This document shows positions 58,702 through 64,000 of a DNA stretch of 64,000 bases, piece by piece. The position numbers and the translations under genes were made by a program. The DNA lies in assembly GCF_021228125.1 (NCBI RefSeq), contig NZ_JAJQQS010000003.1:620001-684000 (forward strand). The letters run 5' to 3'. Position 1 is the stretch's first letter; every line of letters starts with the position of its first letter. The stretch comes from Streptomyces albireticuli. Lineage in GTDB: Bacteria > Actinomycetota > Actinomycetes > Streptomycetales > Streptomycetaceae. The notes under the pieces were generated by a model. It saw nothing but the letters and a program-made list of their open reading frames with translations. It was not told the DNA's origin and did no database searches.

Positions 58702-59268
58702 ATGGTTGCGGGGGGCTGGGGATGGTTCACGACCGTCGCGTCGATCCTGATCGGCCAGGCCACGGTCCTGACGATGGGCTTCATCAACAACCGCTCCCAG
58801 GCCCGGCGGGAAGCGCGGGCCAGGGCGGCCGACCGGTACAAGGCGGTCGCCGAGCGCCGCGAGACCTTCGAGCTGGCCCAGCTCGTCGAGGTCAACACCC
58901 TGCTGCGGAACGCCGTGACGGCGCTCCACGCCTTCGTGTCGGCCAGGCGGCACTACCGGTCGCGCCTGCGGGAGGACCCGGCGGCCCCTCCCGAGACGTA
59001 CCGGCAGCCGATGCTGGACGCGTCCGCCGCGTCGGACACCGCCCTCGACGCCCTGCGGTCCCAGATCGGCTTCATCCTGGCGGACGACGTCCGGGCGCTG
59101 GCCGACGCCGCGGAGAAGGCCCTGACGACGGCCTCGGCGAGCGTGCTGCGCGACGAGCAGGTCGACCCCGGCGCCCTGGGCGCCCGGGCCAACGCCGCGT
59201 ACGAAGCCCTGTCCGCCCGGCTCCGGGACGTCTACGCCACCCGGGAGCCGGCCGTGCCGGCGGCCTAG
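58702..59268 (+). CDS. Membrane-anchored helical hypothetical protein (leaderless)
   Basis: The protein has 188 residues. A single N-terminal helix (GWGWFTTVASILIGQATVLT) is followed by a basic coiled-coil-like segment (NNRSQARREARARAADRYKA) and a mostly helical cytoplasmic part. No family is recognised. A TAGACT -10 hexamer (58690-58695) ends 6 nt before ATG 58702, so transcription should start at or near the A of the ATG, giving a leaderless mRNA. There is no Shine-Dalgarno. It is separate from the ABC genes. Confidence 0.75.
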   Translation: MVAGGWGWFTTVASILIGQATVLTMGFINNRSQARREARARAADRYKAVAERRETFELAQLVEVNTLLRNAVTALHAFVSARRHYRSRLREDPAAPPETYRQPMLDASAASDTALDALRSQIGFILADDVRALADAAEKALTTASASVLRDEQVDPGALGARANAAYEALSARLRDVYATREPAVPAA

Positions 59269-59401
59269 GGGCGTCCGCGCCGGGCGTCCCAGCCCGGGGG
59301 CGTCGGGCCGTTCGTTCTCACGGAGCGGAAAGCCCTGGCCAAGCCGGTGTCGCGCGGTGTCCGGACCGCTCCGCGCGTCGCCGCCGCCGCTCATCTACAT
59401 A

Positions 59402-59419
59402 ACTGCACGATTGTGCAGT
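59402..59419. promoter_or_regulatory. 18-bp palindrome upstream of the PAS-LuxR regulator
   Basis: ACTGCAC-GATT-GTGCAGT is a perfect 7-bp inverted repeat with a 4-bp spacer. A TACATA -10-like hexamer lies just before it, so a bound protein would block the start site. It is a candidate for autoregulation by the LuxR protein downstream. Confidence 0.5.
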
Positions 59420-59515
59420 GGTTGGGGGCGTGACGCTCCCCCGCGCGGCCCGCCGGGCAAGCAACTGGTCGGGCCCTTGGACGGGCACGGGTACGAGCGA
59501 GGGGCCGGTACGAGC

Positions 59516-60208
59516 GTGGGCAGTGAAGAGTTCATCAGCTGGCGCAACCATTTCCTGCTGCTGCTCGACCGGATCCCGACCCCGATCGCGGTCTGCCGGG
59601 CGGACGGTGAGGTCACGGTCGCCAATCCGGCCATGGCCGCGGAGTGGGGCACGGCGCCCGTGCGGCTGCGCGGCCGCAACCTCCACGAGCTGTTCCGGCC
59701 CAGGGCGCCCGGCCGGCTCGACCGGCACATCGAGGCGCTGCGGCTGGGCCGCCGGCCCCGGCACCCGATCGAGGTGCGCTGGCTGGTCGGCACGGACGGC
59801 GTCGAGCGGGAGGGCGAACTGCTCGTCGACCCCGTCGGTGACGCGTTCCCGGCCAGTCCGATGCTGCTGGCGGTGCTGCGCGTACGGTCCGAGACCGTGC
59901 CCCGCCAGGCGGAGCCCATGGCCGAGGTCAGCGTCGTCGAGGGGCACATCCTGGCGCTGGCGGCGGCCGGGGCCACGACCGCGGCCATCGGCAAGGCCGT
60001 GGGCCTGACGGTCGACGGCGTCAACTACCACCTGACCAGGCTCACCCGGCGCTGGCGGGTGCCGAACCGCACCGCCCTCGTGGCCAAGGCGTACGTCCTG
60101 GGCGTCCTCTCCACGCGCGAGTGGCCGCCCGCCCCGGCCCCTCAGCGGGCCCGTGGCGCGTGCCGCAGCACGCAGTCGCCGCACATGCCACCGGGCAGCA
60201 CCCGGTAG
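59516..60208 (+). CDS. PAS-LuxR type regulator
   Basis: The protein has 230 residues from GTG 59516. A PAS-like domain (about 10-125) contains NHFLLLLDRIPTPIAVCRAD, VTVANPAMAAEWG and LRGRNLHELFRP. A LuxR/GerE helix-turn-helix lies near the C-terminus (about 140-200) with AAAGATTAAIGKAVGLTVDG and NYHLTRLTRRWRVPNRTALV. The start is uncertain: GAGGGG lies about 12 nt ahead of this GTG, and upstream codons in frame are low-complexity. PAS-LuxR proteins often control polyene and other specialised metabolism. Its 3' end overlaps the convergent FhuF-like gene by 67 bp. Confidence 0.8.
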   Translation: MGSEEFISWRNHFLLLLDRIPTPIAVCRADGEVTVANPAMAAEWGTAPVRLRGRNLHELFRPRAPGRLDRHIEALRLGRRPRHPIEVRWLVGTDGVEREGELLVDPVGDAFPASPMLLAVLRVRSETVPRQAEPMAEVSVVEGHILALAAAGATTAAIGKAVGLTVDGVNYHLTRLTRRWRVPNRTALVAKAYVLGVLSTREWPPAPAPQRARGACRSTQSPHMPPGSTR

Positions 60209-60852
60209 TACAGGCAGCAGGTGGTCCGGACGAAGGACGGGCCACCACGGCCCCGGGCGCTCAGGGTGCCGGTGCCGCGCAGCACCGGGTCGGCCAGGAT
60301 CTCCTCGGCCAGGGCCAGCGCGCGGGCCGCCTCCCGCGGCCGGCCCTCCGCGCGGCACCACGTGTGGAGCACCCGCAGCGAACCGGCCAGCGAGGACGCG
60401 GCGTTCCCCCACAGCAGCCGGCCGGAGACCGGCACGGCCGCGCGGGTGGCGGTGTGCAGGAGGGCCAGCGGGCCGTGCAGGACCCGCGTCCGGATCAGTT
60501 CCGCCGGGTCGTCCGAGGGCGGCAGCGCCTCGGGGCGGGGCAGCCACAGATCGTCCGGGGCCGTCCGGGCGGGGTGCCAGCCGAGCCGCCCGGACGAGAG
60601 GTCGGGCACCTGGCCGGTGAGGGCGGCCGAGCCGAGGGCGACGGAGAGCAGCCGCCCCGCGATGCCCTGGAAGGCGACCGACGCGGCGACCCTCCGGTCC
60701 TCCGTGCCCAGCCGCTCCGCCACGGTCGCCACCCGGGCCCGTACGGCCTCCTCGCCCAGCGGGAGGTAGCCGGAGCCGTCGTCCGCGGGGCCGTCGTCCT
60801 CGGTCCGCAGGGCGAAGAAAGGGCCGACCGAGGCGAGTTCGCGAAGGCGCAT
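60142..60852 (-). CDS. FhuF-like 2Fe-2S ferric-reductase family protein
   Basis: This 236-residue protein ends in the FhuF signature TTCCLYYRVLPGGMCGDC, where the CC-x10-C-x2-C cysteines bind a [2Fe-2S] cluster. The helical N-terminal part (AVRARVATVAERLGTEDRRV, AASVAFQGIAGRLLSVALGS) is typical. FhuF-type proteins release iron from ferric siderophores in the cytoplasm by reduction. ATG 60852 begins MRLRELASVGPFFAL. No siderophore gene is adjacent, but the metallophore-like operon lies 2 kb away. It overlaps the convergent LuxR gene. The upstream 60853-61157 region contains the GH92 operator. Confidence 0.85.
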   Translation of the reverse strand: MRLRELASVGPFFALRTEDDGPADDGSGYLPLGEEAVRARVATVAERLGTEDRRVAASVAFQGIAGRLLSVALGSAALTGQVPDLSSGRLGWHPARTAPDDLWLPRPEALPPSDDPAELIRTRVLHGPLALLHTATRAAVPVSGRLLWGNAASSLAGSLRVLHTWCRAEGRPREAARALALAEEILADPVLRGTGTLSARGRGGPSFVRTTCCLYYRVLPGGMCGDCVLRHAPRAR

Positions 60853-61107
60853 GGGCGAGTGGTTCCGTTTCGGTGCCGGCGTCGGGGGCCTCGTCCGGCC
60901 GAGCCCCCCGTCCCGGGGAGCGGGGGAGGAAGCCCGGACCCCGGCAGCCTCCCACAGGCCCGGCGGACCGCCCCCACCGGGCGGTGGTGAGCCCCGGCAC
61001 AGCCCCCCCGGCACCGGGCCAGGGGGACGGGAGCCCTGGGGCTCCCGTCGCCACACCTGGCGAGCGAGGCACCATGACAGGGCGTCCCCCTCTCGGTACC
61101 CTCGGCG

Positions 61108-61123
61108 CTGACAACGATGTCAG
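61108..61123. promoter_or_regulatory. LacI-type operator ahead of GH92 gene
   Basis: CTGACAACGATGTCAG is a palindrome with a central CG and one asymmetric position pair, close to the TGACAACGTTGTCA pattern of LacI-family sites that control glycosidase and sugar-uptake genes. It lies 34 bp before ATG 61158. No LacI gene is in the window. The rest of 60853-61157 shows nothing else. Confidence 0.55.
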
Positions 61124-61157
61124 GATCGGATGACGCGTCATACGAGGGGCGTGGACG

Positions 61158-63521
61158 ATGAGATGGACCGGATGGCCTCCGCACCGGGGACACCTGCGGC
61201 CGCGCGTCGGCGCCGTCGCGCTCGCCCTCGCGGCGATGCTGGGCGGCACCGCGCTCGTACCACCGCCACCGGCCTCGGCCGCGGCCGAGGTCCCCACGGA
61301 CCTGGTGAACCCCTTCATCGGCACCCAGAACGAGGGCAACACCTTCCCCGGCGCCGCCGTGCCCTTCGGCATGGTGCAGCTCTCCCCCGACACCGGGCAC
61401 AGCACCGGCTACGACTACAAGGACCGGCGCATCCGGGGCTTCAGCACCGTGCACCTGTCGGGCGTCGGCTGCCGCATCGGCGGCGATCTGCCCGTGCTCC
61501 CCACCACGGGCGACGTGAAACAGACCGATTACGGGCGCTACGCCGCGGACTTCAGCCACGCCGACGAGACGGCCCGCCCCGGCTACTACCGCGTCAGGCT
61601 CTCCTCCTACGGCGGCGTCACCGCCGAGCTGACGGCGGGCCGGCGCACCGGCCACCAGCGCTACACCTTCCCGGCCACCGACAAGGCCAACGTGCTCCTG
61701 AACACCGGGCAGTCGCTGCACCGGACGGTCAGCACCTCCGTCGAGGTCGTGGACTCCCGCACCGTCCGCTCGACGATCACCGGCCGCGGCTTCTGCCAGG
61801 ACACCCGCCCGTACACCGTGCACACCCTGACCCGCTTCGACCGCCCGTTCACCGCCTACGGCACCTGGAAGGGCGACGAGGTCACCACGGGCTCCAAGAA
61901 CTCCACCGGCACCGGCCGCAACGGCGCCTGGGTGCGCTTCGACACCGGCCGGGACCGCACCGTCGAGGCGACCACCGCGATCAGCTACGTCGACGCGGCC
62001 GGCGCCGCGGGCAACCTGCGCGCGGAGGACGGGAGCTTCGACCGCACGGAGCGGGCCGCGCGCGAGGCGTGGGCGGAGCGCCTGGACGACGTACGGGTCC
62101 AGGGCGGCGACCGGACGCTGCGCCGCGTCTTCCACTCCTCGCTCTACCGCGCCTTCCTCACGCCCAACATCGGCAGCGACGCCGACGGCCGCTACACCGG
62201 CTGGGACCAGCGGACGCACCGCGCCGAAGGCTTCACCTACTACCAGAACTGGTCGCTGTGGGACACCTACCGCACCCAGGCCCAGCTGCTGGCACTGCTC
62301 GCGCCGCGTGAGGCACGGGACATGGCGCTGTCCGTGCTGCGGGTCGACACCGACGGCGGCTGGCTGCCCAAGTGGGGCTACGGGACGGTCGAGACCAACA
62401 TCATGACGGGCGACCCGGTGACCCCGTACCTCACCACCGCCTATCAGCACGGGCTGCTGAAGGGGCACGAGGAGGAGGCGTACCGGGTCCTGCGGAGGAA
62501 CGCGGACGGGGTGCCGGCGCCCGGCAACCCCGGCGTCGGCCGGGAGGGCAACGCCGAGTACATCCGGGACGGTTACGTCCCGTACCTGCCCGGCCGGCCG
62601 AAGCGGAAGCCCGGCGACTCCGACTTCCACCAGGGCGCCTCGGCGACACTGGAGTACGCGCTCGCCGACGCGGTGCTGGCCGAGATGGCCGAGGGCCTGG
62701 GCCACCGCGCCGACGCCGCCCGCTACACGGCCCGGTCACGGAACTACCGCAAGCTGTACGACGCGAGCACCGGCTTCTTCCGGGCCCGGGGCGCCGACGG
62801 CTCCTTCACCGGCCCGGCCGACCCCGCGAAGAGCGTCGGCTTCCACGAGGGCACGGCCTGGCAGTACCAGTGGCTGGTGCCGCAGGACCTGCCGGGCATG
62901 GTGGAGCTGATCGGCGGCCGGGACGCGACCAACCGCCGGCTCGACTCCTTCTTCGCCTACGACCGGCTGCTGAAGGACCCGGCGCGCACCGCCCGCGAGG
63001 TGTGGGTCCACGGCCCGTACGACTATTACAACGCCGACAAGTACAACCCGCAGAACGAGCCGGACCTCATCGCCCCGTACACCTACCTCTCCACCGGCCG
63101 GCCGTGGCAGACCACGGACGTGGTGCACGCGGCGCTCACCCTGTTCACCGACGGACCGACCGGGATGACCGGCAACGACGACCTGGGCACCATGTCCGCC
63201 TGGATGATCTTCTCCGCCATGGGGATCTACCCGGTACAGCCCGGCGGGGACACCTGGGGGCTGAGCACCCCGGTGTTCGACCAGGTCGAACTGCGGCTGG
63301 ACCGGCGCTGGTACCCGAACGGACGCTTCACGGTGACGGCGCCGGGCACCTCGGCCACCGACCGCTACATCCGGTCGGCCCGGCTGGACGGTTCCCCGTA
63401 CGGGCGTACGTTCCTGACGACGGAGCAGCTGACGAAGGGCCGGCGCCTGGACTTCACCGTCGGTGACTCCCCGTCCGACTGGGGCACCGGCCGCCGGGAC
63501 GCGGCGCCCGCCATCGGCTGA
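61158..63521 (+). CDS. Secreted GH92 alpha-mannosidase
   Basis: The protein has 787 residues. A signal peptide (VGAVALALAAMLGGTALVPP, cleavage near ASA-AA) leads to the GH92 N-terminal domain (VNPFIGTQNEGNTFPGAAVP, GMVQLSPDTGHSTGYDY) and the catalytic barrel (YYQNWSLWDTYRTQAQLLAL, SVGFHEGTAWQYQWLVPQDL, TGNDDLGTMSAWMIFSAMGI). GH92 enzymes are calcium-dependent exo-alpha-mannosidases that trim alpha-1,2 and other mannose linkages from glycans, such as fungal cell-wall mannan. ATG 61158 has GAGGGG 9 nt upstream. No carbohydrate-binding module follows. A LacI-type operator suggests induction by a sugar. A hairpin closes the gene. Confidence 0.95.
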   Translation: MRWTGWPPHRGHLRPRVGAVALALAAMLGGTALVPPPPASAAAEVPTDLVNPFIGTQNEGNTFPGAAVPFGMVQLSPDTGHSTGYDYKDRRIRGFSTVHLSGVGCRIGGDLPVLPTTGDVKQTDYGRYAADFSHADETARPGYYRVRLSSYGGVTAELTAGRRTGHQRYTFPATDKANVLLNTGQSLHRTVSTSVEVVDSRTVRSTITGRGFCQDTRPYTVHTLTRFDRPFTAYGTWKGDEVTTGSKNSTGTGRNGAWVRFDTGRDRTVEATTAISYVDAAGAAGNLRAEDGSFDRTERAAREAWAERLDDVRVQGGDRTLRRVFHSSLYRAFLTPNIGSDADGRYTGWDQRTHRAEGFTYYQNWSLWDTYRTQAQLLALLAPREARDMALSVLRVDTDGGWLPKWGYGTVETNIMTGDPVTPYLTTAYQHGLLKGHEEEAYRVLRRNADGVPAPGNPGVGREGNAEYIRDGYVPYLPGRPKRKPGDSDFHQGASATLEYALADAVLAEMAEGLGHRADAARYTARSRNYRKLYDASTGFFRARGADGSFTGPADPAKSVGFHEGTAWQYQWLVPQDLPGMVELIGGRDATNRRLDSFFAYDRLLKDPARTAREVWVHGPYDYYNADKYNPQNEPDLIAPYTYLSTGRPWQTTDVVHAALTLFTDGPTGMTGNDDLGTMSAWMIFSAMGIYPVQPGGDTWGLSTPVFDQVELRLDRRWYPNGRFTVTAPGTSATDRYIRSARLDGSPYGRTFLTTEQLTKGRRLDFTVGDSPSDWGTGRRDAAPAIG

Positions 63522-63538
63522 ACCGGCGGGCCCGGCGC

Positions 63539-63564
63539 GGGGCGGCGGCTTCCGTCGCCGCCCC
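63539..63564. terminator. Weak terminator hairpin after GH92 gene
   Basis: GGGGCGGCG and CGCCGCCCC form a 9-bp stem with an 8-nt loop, 17 bp after the stop. It is shorter than the other hairpins in the window. Confidence 0.5.
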
Positions 63565-63611
63565 CGCTCCGCCATGATGACCGGCCGTCAGGGTCGACGA
63601 GAGGACACCAC

Positions 63612-64000
63612 ATGGCCGGGTTCCGGGCGGGTCAGGGCGTGCTGCGCCGCAAACCGATCGAGACCATCGAGGAGGGTGACGCGGACGAACGGCTGACCCG
63701 GACGCTGGGACTGTGGCAGCTCACCGCGATCGGGGTCGGCGGCATCATCGGCGCGGGCATCTTCAGCCTCGCGGGCACCATCGCCAACGGCACCGCGGGC
63801 CCGGCCGTGCTGATCTCCTTCCTGATCGCGGGCGTCGCGAGCGCGGCGGCGGCCTTCTCGTACGCCGAGTTCGCGGGCCTGATCCCGCGCGCCGGATCGG
63901 CCTACACCTACGGCTATGTGGTCCTCGGCGAGCTGGCCGGCTGGTTCATCGGCTGGGACCTGCTGCTGGAGTACACCGCGATCGTGGCGGTGGTGGCGAT
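63612..64000 (+). CDS. APC-family cationic amino-acid permease (partial, C-terminus off the window)
   Basis: Open from ATG 63612 to the right edge, 129 codons visible. After a basic/acidic N-terminus (KPIETIEEGDADERLTRTLG) the first helix shows LTAIGVGGIIGAGIFSLAG, the APC signature, and then SYAEFAGLIPRAGSAYTYGY and LGELAGWFIGWDLLLEYT. This matches CAT-type cationic amino-acid transporters. AGAGGA lies upstream of the ATG. The rest lies beyond the window. Confidence 0.9.
   Translation, partial: MAGFRAGQGVLRRKPIETIEEGDADERLTRTLGLWQLTAIGVGGIIGAGIFSLAGTIANGTAGPAVLISFLIAGVASAAAAFSYAEFAGLIPRAGSAYTYGYVVLGELAGWFIGWDLLLEYTAIVAVVA

Noticed and set aside
1..64000. CRISPR array, tRNA, rRNA, IS or prophage
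   Set aside because: No spacer-repeat pattern, cloverleaf-like sequence, transposase, integrase or structural phage gene was seen on reading both strands.

Overview
The window is 64 kb of very GC-rich DNA from an actinomycete, almost certainly a Streptomyces or close relative. The indicators are strong third-position GC bias, frequent GTG and TTG starts, 4-bp stop/start overlaps, and several typical gene families: SARP and STAND regulators, a MAB_1171c-type membrane protein, an EshA-type encapsulin with a 2-methylisoborneol synthase, a class F sortase, a DUF6131 peptide, and PAS-LuxR and SpoIIE-type regulators. About 50 protein genes or gene fragments are supported. No tRNA, rRNA, CRISPR array, transposase or phage gene was seen.

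Layout. 0-5 kb: a SARP regulator cut by the left edge, divergent from a large NB-ARC/TPR protein. 5-7 kb: two coupled genes of unknown function. 7.3-9.6 kb: a coupled cassette of XRE-like regulator, HEXXH (ImmA/IrrE-like) protein and multi-pass membrane protein, followed by a cytochrome P450. 11-16.3 kb: a Yip1-like protein, an APC permease, an FAD monooxygenase, and a nickel/cobalt permease behind a cobalamin riboswitch with a Nur-like site. 16.4-23 kb: a deazaflavin-oxidoreductase/hemerythrin fusion with a long leader, a small secreted peptide, a two-component system, a RimK-like ATP-grasp ligase, and a divergent MarR/MFS pair with four regularly spaced operator boxes. 23-31.7 kb: a surface protein, a glycosyltransferase, a class F sortase, a repeat-rich non-coding stretch, a broken PAS/SpoIIE/HATPase gene, a LysR/MFS pair, and a secreted protein of possible beta-pore-former type. 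31.7-37 kb: a FUSC transporter, a Tat-type amidase and hypothetical genes. 37-41 kb: encapsulin shell, 2-methylisoborneol synthase and geranyl diphosphate methyltransferase. 41-46 kb: small and membrane proteins and two alpha/beta hydrolases.

The most interesting region is 46.2-58.5 kb. Six overlapping genes encode an ATP-grasp ligase, a DUF364 (putative heavy-metal chelation) protein, a cysteine-synthase-like PLP enzyme, an enolase-superfamily epimerase, an MFS exporter and a methyltransferase. They are followed by a complete peptide/nickel/opine-type ABC importer. A Zur-like dyad overlaps a possible promoter ahead of the first gene. Together this resembles an NRPS-independent metallophore synthesis, export and uptake system, comparable in logic but not in enzyme set to the staphylopine and EDDS systems. 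This is an inference and the product is unknown.

58.7-64 kb: a leaderless membrane-anchored hypothetical protein, a PAS-LuxR regulator with a palindrome upstream, a FhuF-like 2Fe-2S protein, a secreted GH92 mannosidase behind a LacI-type operator, and an amino-acid permease cut by the right edge. Four copies of a long palindromic intergenic element (about 31.8, 35.1, 44.5 and 53.3 kb) are scattered through the right half. Two of them carry the same 30-bp insertion at the same place.
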